Source: Shinisaurus crocodilurus (Eukaryota > Chordata > Lepidosauria > Squamata > Shinisauridae). Taken from it: a stretch of DNA of 64,000 nucleotides. The notes below the pieces were generated by a model, which saw nothing but the letters and a program-made list of their open reading frames with translations, was not told the DNA's origin and made no database searches. Shown here one piece after another: positions 42,735-54,700 of this stretch. Every line of letters starts with the position of its first letter. Within the stretch, counting starts at the first letter, position 1. The stretch is taken from assembly GCA_021292165.1 (NCBI GenBank), contig CM037878.1:237365546-237429545 (forward strand), given 5' to 3'. The position numbers and the translations under genes were made by a program.

Positions 42735-45700
42735 ACTCCGCTGCCAAACTCCTGTTTGCTCTCCCTGTTCGCTCGCTCTGTTCGCTCGCTCTCTGGGAGC
42801 CTGCTTGCCTTTTCACAGTCCCAAAAACAGTCCCAAAAACAGCTGGAGCCTCTCTCCTGTTGTGCTCCTGCTCAGCTGGGAGTCAGGAACAGAATGAGCT
42901 CCCAGGCCACGCCCTGCAATCAGCCCCACTTCCTGCAATCAATCAGCTGCAATCAGCCCCAGGTAGTTGCAGTCAGCAGGAGCTTCTGCTCAACAGAATG
43001 AGCTCTCAGGCCACGCCTTTCCCTTGCAGCACTTGTTGTTGTACTACTCCGCTGCCAAACTCCTGTTTGCTCTCCCTGTTCGCTCGCTCTGTTCGCTCGC
43101 TCTCTGGGAGCCTGCTTGCCTTTTCACAGTCCCAAAAACAGTCCCAAAAACAGCTGGAGCCTCTCTCCTGTTGTGCTCCTGCTCAGCTGGGAGTCAGGAA
43201 CAGAATGAGCTCCCAGGCCACGCCCTGCAATCAGCCCCACTTCCTGCAATCAATCAGCTGCAATCAGCCCCAGGTAGTTGCAGTCAGCAGGAGCTTCTGC
43301 TCAACAGAATGAGCTCTCAGGCCACGCCTTTCCCTTGCAGCACTTGTTGTTGTACTACTCCGCTGCCAAACTCCTGTTTGCTCTCCCTGTTCGCTCGCTC
43401 TGTTCGCTCGCTCTCTGGGAGCCTGCTTGCCTTTTCACAGTCCCAAAAACAGTCCCAAAAACAGCTGGAGCCTCTCTCCTGTTGTGCTCCTGCTCAGCTG
43501 GGAGTCAGGAACAGAATGAGCTCCCAGGCCACGCCCTGCAATCAGCCCCACTTCCTGCAATCAATCAGCTGCAATCAGCCCCAGGTAGTTGCAGTCAGCA
43601 GGAGCTTCTGCTCAACAGAATGAGCTCTCAGGCCACGCCTTTCCCTTGCAGCACTTGTTGTTGTACTACTCCGCTGCCAAACTCCTGTTTGCTCTCCCTG
43701 TTCGCTCGCTCTGTTCGCTCGCTCTCTGGGAGCCTGCTTGCCTTTTCACAGTCCCAAAAACAGTCCCAAAAACAGCTGGAGCCTCTCTCCTGTTGTGCTC
43801 CTGCTCAGCTGGGAGTCAGGAACAGAATGAGCTCCCAGGCCACGCCCTGCAATCAGCCCCACTTCCTGCAATCAATCAGCTGCAATCAGCCCCAGGTAGT
43901 TGCAGTCAGCAGGAGCTTCTGCTCAACAGAATGAGCTCTCAGGCCACGCCTTTCCCTTGCAGCACTTGTTGTTGTACTACTCCGCTGCCAAACTCCTGTT
44001 TGCTCTCCCTGTTCGCTCGCTCTGTTCGCTCGCTCTCTGGGAGCCTGCTTGCCTTTTCACAGTCCCAAAACAGTCCCAAAAACAGCTGGAGCCTCTCTCC
44101 TGTTGTGCTCCTGCTCAGCTGGGAGTCAGGAACAGAATGAGCTCCCAGGCCACGCCCTGCAATCAGCCCCACTTCCTGCAATCAATCAGCTGCAATCAGC
44201 CCCAGGTAGTTGCAGTCAGCAGGAGCTTCTGCTCAACAGAATGAGCTCTCAGGCCACGCCTTTCCCTTGCAGCACTTGTTGTTGTACTACTCCGCTGCCA
44301 AACTCCTGTTTGCTCTCCCTGTTCGCTCGCTCTGTTCGCTCGCTCTCTGGGAGCCTGCTTGCCTTTTCACAGTCCCAAAACAGTCCCAAAAACAGCTGGA
44401 GCCTCTCTCCTGTTGTGCTCCTGCTCAGCTGGGAGTCAGGAACAGAATGAGCTCCCAGGCCACGCCCTGCAATCAGCCCCACTTCCTGCAATCAATCAGC
44501 TGCAATCAGCCCCAGGTAGTTGCAGTCAGCAGGAGCTTCTGCTCAACAGAATGAGCTCTCAGGCCACGCCTTTCCCTTGCAGCACTTGTTGTTGTACTAC
44601 TCCGCTGCCAAACTCCTGTTTGCTCTCCCTGTTCGCTCGCTCTGTTCGCTCGCTCTCTGGGAGCCTGCTTGCCTTTTCACAGTCCCAAAAACAGTCCCAA
44701 AAACAGCTGGAGCCTCTCTCCTGTTGTGCTCCTGCTCAGCTGGGAGTCAGGAACAGAATGAGCTCCCAGGCCACGCCCTGCAATCAGCCCCACTTCCTGC
44801 AATCAATCAGCTGCAATCAGCCCCAGGTAGTTGCAGTCAGCAGGAGCTTCTGCTCAACAGAATGAGCTCTCAGGCCACGCCTTTCCCTTGCAGCACTTGT
44901 TGTTGTACTACTCCGCTGCCAAACTCCTGTTTGCTCTCCCTGTTCGCTCGCTCTGTTCGCTCGCTCTCTGGGAGCCTGCTTGCCTTTTCACAGTCCCAAA
45001 ACAGTCCCAAAAACAGCTGGAGCCTCTCTCCTGTTGTGCTCCTGCTCAGCTGGGAGTCAGGAACAGAATGAGCTCCCAGGCCACGCCCTGCAATCAGCCC
45101 CACTTCCTGCAATCAATCAGCTGCAATCAGCCCCAGGTAGTTGCAGTCAGCAGGAGCTTCTGCTCAACAGAATGAGCTCTCAGGCCACGCCTTTCCCTTG
45201 CAGCACTTGTTGTTGTACTACTCCGCTGCCAAACTCCTGTTTGCTCTCCCTGTTCGCTCGCTCTGTTCGCTCGCTCTCTGGGAGCCTGCTTGCCTTTTCA
45301 CAGTCCCAAAAACAGTCCCAAAAACAGCTGGAGCCTCTCTCCTGTTGTGCTCCTGCTCAGCTGGGAGTCAGGAACAGAATGAGCTCCCAGGCCACGCCCT
45401 GCAATCAGCCCCACTTCCTGCAATCAATCAGCTGCAATCAGCCCCAGGTAGTTGCAGTCAGCAGGAGCTTCTGCTCAACAGAATGAGCTCTCAGGCCACG
45501 CCTTTCCCTTGCAGCACTTGTTGTTGTACTACTCCGCTGCCAAACTCCTGTTTGCTCTCCCTGTTCGCTCGCTCTGTTCGCTCGCTCTCTGGGAGCCTGC
45601 TTGCCTTTTCACAGTCCCAAAAACAGTCCCAAAAACAGCTGGAGCCTCTCTCCTGTTGTGCTCCTGCTCAGCTGGGAGTCAGGAACAGAATGAGCTCCCA

Positions 45701-48700
45701 GGCCACGCCCTGCAATCAGCCCCACTTCCTGCAATCAATCAGCTGCAATCAGCCCCAGGTAGTTGCAGTCAGCAGGAGCTTCTGCTCAACAGAATGAGCT
45801 CTCAGGCCACGCCTTTCCCTTGCAGCACTTGTTGTTGTACTACTCCGCTGCCAAACTCCTGTTTGCTCTCCCTGTTCGCTCGCTCTGTTCGCTCGCTCTC
45901 TGGGAGCCTGCTTGCCTTTTCACAGTCCCAAAAACAGTCCCAAAAACAGCTGGAGCCTCTCTCCTGTTGTGCTCCTGCTCAGCTGGGAGTCAGGAACAGA
46001 ATGAGCTCCCAGGCCACGCCCTGCAATCAGCCCCACTTCCTGCAATCAATCAGCTGCAATCAGCCCCAGGTAGTTGCAGTCAGCAGGAGCTTCTGCTCAA
46101 CAGAATGAGCTCTCAGGCCACGCCTTTCCCTTGCAGCACTTGTTGTTGTACTACTCCGCTGCCAAACTCCTGTTTGCTCTCCCTGTTCGCTCGCTCTGTT
46201 CGCTCGCTCTCTGGGAGCCTGCTTGCCTTTTCACAGTCCCAAAAACAGTCCCAAAAACAGCTGGAGCCTCTCTCCTGTTGTGCTCCTGCTCAGCTGGGAG
46301 TCAGGAACAGAATGAGCTCCCAGGCCACGCCCTGCAATCAGCCCCACTTCCTGCAATCAATCAGCTGCAATCAGCCCCAGGTAGTTGCAGTCAGCAGGAG
46401 CTTCTGCTCAACAGAATGAGCTCTCAGGCCACGCCTTTCCCTTGCAGCACTTGTTGTTGTACTACTCCGCTGCCAAACTCCTGTTTGCTCTCCCTGTTCG
46501 CTCGCTCTGTTCGCTCGCTCTCTGGGAGCCTGCTTGCCTTTTCACAGTCCCAAAAACAGTCCCAAAAACAGCTGGAGCCTCTCTCCTGTTGTGCTCCTGC
46601 TCAGCTGGGAGTCAGGAACAGAATGAGCTCCCAGGCCACGCCCTGCAATCAGCCCCACTTCCTGCAATCAATCAGCTGCAATCAGCCCCAGGTAGTTGCA
46701 GTCAGCAGGAGCTTCTGCTCAACAGAATGAGCTCTCAGGCCACGCCTTTCCCTTGCAGCACTTGTTGTTGTACTACTCCGCTGCCAAACTCCTGTTTGCT
46801 CTCCCTGTTCGCTCGCTCTGTTCGCTCGCTCTCTGGGAGCCTGCTTGCCTTTTCACAGTCCCAAAAACAGTCCCAAAAACAGCTGGAGCCTCTCTCCTGT
46901 TGTGCTCCTGCTCAGCTGGGAGTCAGGAACAGAATGAGCTCCCAGGCCACGCCCTGCAATCAGCCCCACTTCCTGCAATCAATCAGCTGCAATCAGCCCC
47001 AGGTAGTTGCAGTCAGCAGGAGCTTCTGCTCAACAGAATGAGCTCTCAGGCCACGCCTTTCCCTTGCAGCACTTGTTGTTGTACTACTCCGCTGCCAAAC
47101 TCCTGTTTGCTCTCCCTGTTCGCTCGCTCTGTTCGCTCGCTCTCTGGGAGCCTGCTTGCCTTTTCACAGTCCCAAAAACAGTCCCAAAAACAGCTGGAGC
47201 CTCTCTCCTGTTGTGCTCCTGCTCAGCTGGGAGTCAGGAACAGAATGAGCTCCCAGGCCACGCCCTGCAATCAGCCCCACTTCCTGCAATCAATCAGCTG
47301 CAATCAGCCCCAGGTAGTTGCAGTCAGCAGGAGCTTCTGCTCAACAGAATGAGCTCTCAGGCCACGCCTTTCCCTTGCAGCACTTGTTGTTGTACTACTC
47401 CGCTGCCAAACTCCTGTTTGCTCTCCCTGTTCGCTCGCTCTGTTCGCTCGCTCTCTGGGAGCCTGCTTGCCTTTTCACAGTCCCAAAAACAGTCCCAAAA
47501 ACAGCTGGAGCCTCTCTCCTGTTGTGCTCCTGCTCAGCTGGGAGTCAGGAACAGAATGAGCTCCCAGGCCACGCCCTGCAATCAGCCCCACTTCCTGCAA
47601 TCAATCAGCTGCAATCAGCCCCAGGTAGTTGCAGTCAGCAGGAGCTTCTGCTCAACAGAATGAGCTCTCAGGCCACGCCTTTCCCTTGCAGCACTTGTTG
47701 TTGTACTACTCCGCTGCCAAACTCCTGTTTGCTCTCCCTGTTCGCTCGCTCTGTTCGCTCGCTCTCTGGGAGCCTGCTTGCCTTTTCACAGTCCCAAAAA
47801 CAGTCCCAAAAACAGCTGGAGCCTCTCTCCTGTTGTGCTCCTGCTCAGCTGGGAGTCAGGAACAGAATGAGCTCCCAGGCCACGCCCTGCAATCAGCCCC
47901 ACTTCCTGCAATCAATCAGCTGCAATCAGCCCCAGGTAGTTGCAGTCAGCAGGAGCTTCTGCTCAACAGAATGAGCTCTCAGGCCACGCCTTTCCCTTGC
48001 AGCACTTGTTGTTGTACTACTCCGCTGCCAAACTCCTGTTTGCTCTCCCTGTTCGCTCGCTCTGTTCGCTCGCTCTCTGGGAGCCTGCTTGCCTTTTCAC
48101 AGTCCCAAAAACAGTCCCAAAAACAGCTGGAGCCTCTCTCCTGTTGTGCTCCTGCTCAGCTGGGAGTCAGGAACAGAATGAGCTCCCAGGCCACGCCCTG
48201 CAATCAGCCCCACTTCCTGCAATCAATCAGCTGCAATCAGCCCCAGGTAGTTGCAGTCAGCAGGAGCTTCTGCTCAACAGAATGAGCTCTCAGGCCACGC
48301 CTTTCCCTTGCAGCACTTGTTGTTGTACTACTCCGCTGCCAAACTCCTGTTTGCTCTCCCTGTTCGCTCGCTCTGTTCGCTCGCTCTCTGGGAGCCTGCT
48401 TGCCTTTTCACAGTCCCAAAAACAGTCCCAAAAACAGCTGGAGCCTCTCTCCTGTTGTGCTCCTGCTCAGCTGGGAGTCAGGAACAGAATGAGCTCCCAG
48501 GCCACGCCCTGCAATCAGCCCCACTTCCTGCAATCAATCAGCTGCAATCAGCCCCAGGTAGTTGCAGTCAGCAGGAGCTTCTGCTCAACAGAATGAGCTC
48601 TCAGGCCACGCCTTTCCCTTGCAGCACTTGTTGTTGTACTACTCCGCTGCCAAACTCCTGTTTGCTCTCCCTGTTCGCTCGCTCTGTTCGCTCGCTCTCT

Positions 48701-51700
48701 GGGAGCCTGCTTGCCTTTTCACAGTCCCAAAAACAGTCCCAAAAACAGCTGGAGCCTCTCTCCTGTTGTGCTGCCTGCTCAGCTGGGAGTCAGGAACAGA
48801 ATGAGCTCCCAGGCCACGCCCTGCAATCAGCCCCACTTCCTGCAATCAATCAGCTGCAATCAGCCCCAGGTAGTTGCAGTCAGCAGGAGCTTCTGCTCAA
48901 CAGAATGAGCTCTCAGGCCACGCCTTTCCCTTGCAGCACTTGTTGTTGTACTACTCCGCTGCCAAACTCCTGTTTGCTCTCCCTGTTCGCTCGCTCTGTT
49001 CGCTCGCTCTCTGGGAGCCTGCTTGCCTTTTCACAGTCCCAAAACAGTCCCAAAAACAGCTGGAGCCTCTCTCCTGTTGTGCTGCTGCTCAGCTGGGAGT
49101 CAGGAACAGAATGAGCTCCCAGGCCACGCCCTGCAATCAGCCCCACTTCCTGCAATCAATCAGCTGCAATCAGCCCCAGGTAGTTGCAGTCAGCAGGAGC
49201 TTCTGCTCAACAGAATGAGCTCCCAGGCCACGCCTTTCCCTTGCAGCACTTGTTGTTGTACTACTCCGCTGCCAAACTCCTGTTTGCTCTCCCTGTTCGC
49301 TCGCTCTGTTCGCTCGCTCTCTGGGAGCCTGCTTGCCTTTTCACAGTCCCAAAAACAGTCCCAAAAACAGCTGGAGCCTCTCTCCTGTTGTGCTCCTGCT
49401 CAGCTGGGAGTCAGGAACAGAATGAGCTCCCAGGCCACGCCCTGCAATCAGCCCCACTTCCTGCAATCAATCAGCTGCAATCAGCCCCAGGTAGTTGCAG
49501 TCAGCAGGAGCTTCTGCTCAACAGAATGAGCTCTCAGGCCACGCCTTTCCCTTGCAGCACTTGTTGTTGTACTACTCCGCTGCCAAACTCCTGTTTGCTC
49601 TCCCTGTTCGCTCGCTCTGTTCGCTCGCTCTCTGGGAGCCTGCTTGCCTTTTCACAGTCCCAAAACAGTCCCAAAAACAGCTGGAGCCTCTCTCCTGTTG
49701 TGCTCCTGCTCAGCTGGGAGTCAGGAACAGAATGAGCTCCCAGGCCACGCCCTGCAATCAGCCCCACTTCCTGCAATCAATCAGCTGCAATCAGCCCCAG
49801 GTAGTTGCAGTCAGCAGGAGCTTCTGCTCAACAGAATGAGCTCTCAGGCCACGCCTTTCCCTTGCAGCACTTGTTGTTGTACTACTCCGCTGCCAAACTC
49901 CTGTTTGCTCTCCCTGTTCGCTCGCTCTGTTCGCTCGCTCTCTGGGAGCCTGCTTGCCTTTTCACAGTCCCAAAACAGTCCCAAAAACAGCTGGAGCCTC
50001 TCTCCTGTTGTGCTCCTGCTCAGCTGGGAGTCAGGAACAGAATGAGCTCCCAGGCCACGCCCTGCAATCAGCCCCACTTCCTGCAATCAATCAGCTGCAA
50101 TCAGCCCCAGGTAGTTGCAGTCAGCAGGAGCTTCTGCTCAACAGAATGAGCTCTCAGGCCACGCCTTTCCCTTGCAGCACTTGTTGTTGTACTACTCCGC
50201 TGCCAAACTCCTGTTTGCTCTCCCTGTTCGCTCGCTCTGTTCGCTCGCTCTCTGGGAGCCTGCTTGCCTTTTCACAGTCCCAAAAACAGTCCCAAAAACA
50301 GCTGGAGCCTCTCTCCTGTTGTGCTCCTGCTCAGCTGGGAGTCAGGAACAGAATGAGCTCCCAGGCCACGCCCTGCAATCAGCCCCACTTCCTGCAATCA
50401 ATCAGCTGCAATCAGCCCCAGGTAGTTGCAGTCAGCAGGAGCTTCTGCTCAACAGAATGAGCTCTCAGGCCACGCCTTTCCCTTGCAGCACTTGTTGTTG
50501 TACTACTCCGCTGCCAAACTCCTGTTTGCTCTCCCTGTTCGCTCGCTCTGTTCGCTCGCTCTCTGGGAGCCTGCTTGCCTTTTCACAGTCCCAAAACAGT
50601 CCCAAAAACAGCTGGAGCCTCTCTCCTGTTGTGCTCCTGCTCAGCTGGGAGTCAGGAACAGAATGAGCTCCCAGGCCACGCCCTGCAATCAGCCCCACTT
50701 CCTGCAATCAATCAGCTGCAATCAGCCCCAGGTAGTTGCAGTCAGCAGGAGCTTCTGCTCAACAGAATGAGCTCTCAGGCCACGCCTTTCCCTTGCAGCA
50801 CTTGTTGTTGTACTACTCCGCTGCCAAACTCCTGTTTGCTCTCCCTGTTCGCTCGCTCTGTTCGCTCGCTCTCTGGGAGCCTGCTTGCCTTTTCACAGTC
50901 CCAAAAACAGTCCCAAAAACAGCTGGAGCCTCTCTCCTGTTGTGCTCCTGCTCAGCTGGGAGTCAGGAACAGAATGAGCTCCCAGGCCACGCCCTGCAAT
51001 CAGCCCCACTTCCTGCAATCAATCAGCTGCAATCAGCCCCAGGTAGTTGCAGTCAGCAGGAGCTTCTGCTCAACAGAATGAGCTCTCAGGCCACGCCTTT
51101 CCCTTGCAGCACTTGTTGTTGTACTACTCCGCTGCCAAACTCCTGTTTGCTCTCCCTGTTCGCTCGCTCTGTTCGCTCGCTCTCTGGGAGCCTGCTTGCC
51201 TTTTCACAGTCCCAAAAACAGTCCCAAAAACAGCTGGAGCCTCTCTCCTGTTGTGCTCCTGCTCAGCTGGGAGTCAGGAACAGAATGAGCTCCCAGGCCA
51301 CGCCCTGCAATCAGCCCCACTTCCTGCAATCAATCAGCTGCAATCAGCCCCAGGTAGTTGCAGTCAGCAGGAGCTTCTGCTCAACAGAATGAGCTCTCAG
51401 GCCACGCCTTTCCCTTGCAGCACTTGTTGTTGTACTACTCCGCTGCCAAACTCCTGTTTGCTCTCCCTGTTCGCTCGCTCTGTTCGCTCGCTCTCTGGGA
51501 GCCTGCTTGCCTTTTCACAGTCCCAAAACAGTCCCAAAAACAGCTGGAGCCTCTCTCCTGTTGTGCTGCTGCTCAGCTGGGAGTCAGGAACAGAATGAGC
51601 TCCCAGGCCACGCCCTGCAATCAGCCCCACTTCCTGCAATCAATCAGCTGCAATCAGCCCCAGGTAGTTGCAGTCAGCAGGAGCTTCTGCTCAACAGAAT

Positions 51701-54700
51701 GAGCTCTCAGGCCACGCCTTTCCCTTGCAGCACTTGTTGTTGTACTACTCCGCTGCCAAACTCCTGTTTGCTCTCCCTGTTCGCTCGCTCTGTTCGCTCG
51801 CTCTCTGGGAGCCTGCTTGCCTTTTCACAGTCCCAAAACAGTCCCAAAAACAGCTGGAGCCTCTCTCCTGTTGTGCTCCTGCTCAGCTGGGAGTCAGGAA
51901 CAGAATGAGCTCCCAGGCCACGCCCTGCAATCAGCCCCACTTCCTGCAATCAATCAGCTGCAATCAGCCCCAGGTAGTTGCAGTCAGCAGGAGCTTCTGC
52001 TCAACAGAATGAGCTCTCAGGCCACGCCTTTCCCTTGCAGCACTTGTTGTTGTACTACTCCGCTGCCAAACTCCTGTTTGCTCTCCCTGTTCGCTCGCTC
52101 TGTTCGCTCGCTCTCTGGGAGCCTGCTTGCCTTTTCACAGTCCCAAAACAGTCCCAAAAACAGCTGGAGCCTCTCTCCTGTTGTGCTCCTGCTCAGCTGG
52201 GAGTCAGGAACAGAATGAGCTCCCAGGCCACGCCCTGCAATCAGCCCCACTTCCTGCAATCAATCAGCTGCAATCAGCCCCAGGTAGTTGCAGTCAGCAG
52301 GAGCTTCTGCTCAACAGAATGAGCTCTCAGGCCACGCCTTTCCCTTGCAGCACTTGTTGTTGTACTACTCCGCTGCCAAACTCCTGTTTGCTCTCCCTGT
52401 TCGCTCGCTCTGTTCGCTCGCTCTCTGGGAGCCTGCTTGCCTTTTCACAGTCCCAAAACAGTCCCAAAAACAGCTGGAGCCTCTCTCCTGTTGTGCTCCT
52501 GCTCAGCTGGGAGTCAGGAACAGAATGAGCTCCCAGGCCACGCCCTGCAATCAGCCCCACTTCCTGCAATCAATCAGCTGCAATCAGCCCCAGGTAGTTG
52601 CAGTCAGCAGGAGCTTCTGCTCAACAGAATGAGCTCTCAGGCCACGCCTTTCCCTTGCAGCACTTGTTGTTGTACTACTCCGCTGCCAAACTCCTGTTTG
52701 CTCTCCCTGTTCGCTCGCTCTGTTCGCTCGCTCTCTGGGAGCCTGCTTGCCTTTTCACAGTCCCAAAAACAGTCCCAAAAACAGCTGGAGCCTCTCTCCT
52801 GTTGTGCTCCTGCTCAGCTGGGAGTCAGGAACAGAATGAGCTCCCAGGCCACGCCCTGCAATCAGCCCCACTTCCTGCAATCAATCAGCTGCAATCAGCC
52901 CCAGGTAGTTGCAGTCAGCAGGAGCTTCTGCTCAACAGAATGAGCTCTCAGGCCACGCCTTTCCCTTGCAGCACTTGTTGTTGTACTACTCCGCTGCCAA
53001 ACTCCTGTTTGCTCTCCCTGTTCGCTCGCTCTGTTCGCTCGCTCTCTGGGAGCCTGCTTGCCTTTTCACAGTCCCAAAACAGTCCCAAAAACAGCTGGAG
53101 CCTCTCTCCTGTTGTGCTCCTGCTCAGCTGGGAGTCAGGAACAGAATGAGCTCCCAGGCCACGCCCTGCAATCAGCCCCACTTCCTGCAATCAATCAGCT
53201 GCAATCAGCCCCAGGTAGTTGCAGTCAGCAGGAGCTTCTGCTCAACAGAATGAGCTCTCAGGCCACGCCTTTCCCTTGCAGCACTTGTTGTTGTACTACT
53301 CCGCTGCCAAACTCCTGTTTGCTCTCCCTGTTCGCTCGCTCTGTTCGCTCGCTCTCTGGGAGCCTGCTTGCCTTTTCACAGTCCCAAAACAGTCCCAAAA
53401 ACAGCTGGAGCCTCTCTCCTGTTGTGCTCCTGCTCAGCTGGGAGTCAGGAACAGAATGAGCTCCCAGGCCACGCCCTGCAATCAGCCCCACTTCCTGCAA
53501 TCAATCAGCTGCAATCAGCCCCAGGTAGTTGCAGTCAGCAGGAGCTTCTGCTCAACAGAATGAGCTCTCAGGCCACGCCTTTCCCTTGCAGCACTTGTTG
53601 TTGTACTACTCCGCTGCCAAACTCCTGTTTGCTCTCCCTGTTCGCTCGCTCTGTTCGCTCGCTCTCTGGGAGCCTGCTTGCCTTTTCACAGTCCCAAAAC
53701 AGTCCCAAAAACAGCTGGAGCCTCTCTCCTGTTGTGCTCCTGCTCAGCTGGGAGTCAGGAACAGAATGAGCTCCCAGGCCACGCCCTGCAATCAGCCCCA
53801 CTTCCTGCAATCAATCAGCTGCAATCAGCCCCAGGTAGTTGCAGTCAGCAGGAGCTTCTGCTCAACAGAATGAGCTCTCAGGCCACGCCTTTCCCTTGCA
53901 GCACTTGTTGTTGTACTACTCCGCTGCCAAACTCCTGTTTGCTCTCCCTGTTCGCTCGCTCTGTTCGCTCGCTCTCTGGGAGCCTGCTTGCCTTTTCACA
54001 GTCCCAAAAACAGTCCCAAAAACAGCTGGAGCCTCTCTCCTGTTGTGCTCCTGCTCAGCTGGGAGTCAGGAACAGAATGAGCTCCCAGGCCACGCCCTGC
54101 AATCAGCCCCACTTCCTGCAATCAATCAGCTGCAATCAGCCCCAGGTAGTTGCAGTCAGCAGGAGCTTCTGCTCAACAGAATGAGCTCTCAGGCCACGCC
54201 TTTCCCTTGCAGCACTTGTTGTTGTACTACTCCGCTGCCAAACTCCTGTTTGCTCTCCCTGTTCGCTCGCTCTGTTCGCTCGCTCTCTGGGAGCCTGCTT
54301 GCCTTTTCACAGTCCCAAAAACAGTCCCAAAAACAGCTGGAGCCTCTCTCCTGTTGTGCTCCTGCTCAGCTGGGAGTCAGGAACAGAATGAGCTCCCAGG
54401 CCACGCCCTGCAATCAGCCCCACTTCCTGCAATCAATCAGCTGCAATCAGCCCCAGGTAGTTGCAGTCAGCAGGAGCTTCTGCTCAACAGAATGAGCTCT
54501 CAGGCCACGCCTTTCCCTTGCAGCACTTGTTGTTGTACTACTCCGCTGCCAAACTCCTGTTTGCTCTCCCTGTTCGCTCGCTCTGTTCGCTCGCTCTCTG
54601 GGAGCCTGCTTGCCTTTTCACAGTCCCAAAAACAGTCCCAAAAACAGCTGGAGCCTCTCTCCTGTTGTGCTCCTGCTCAGCTGGGAGTCAGGAACAGAAT

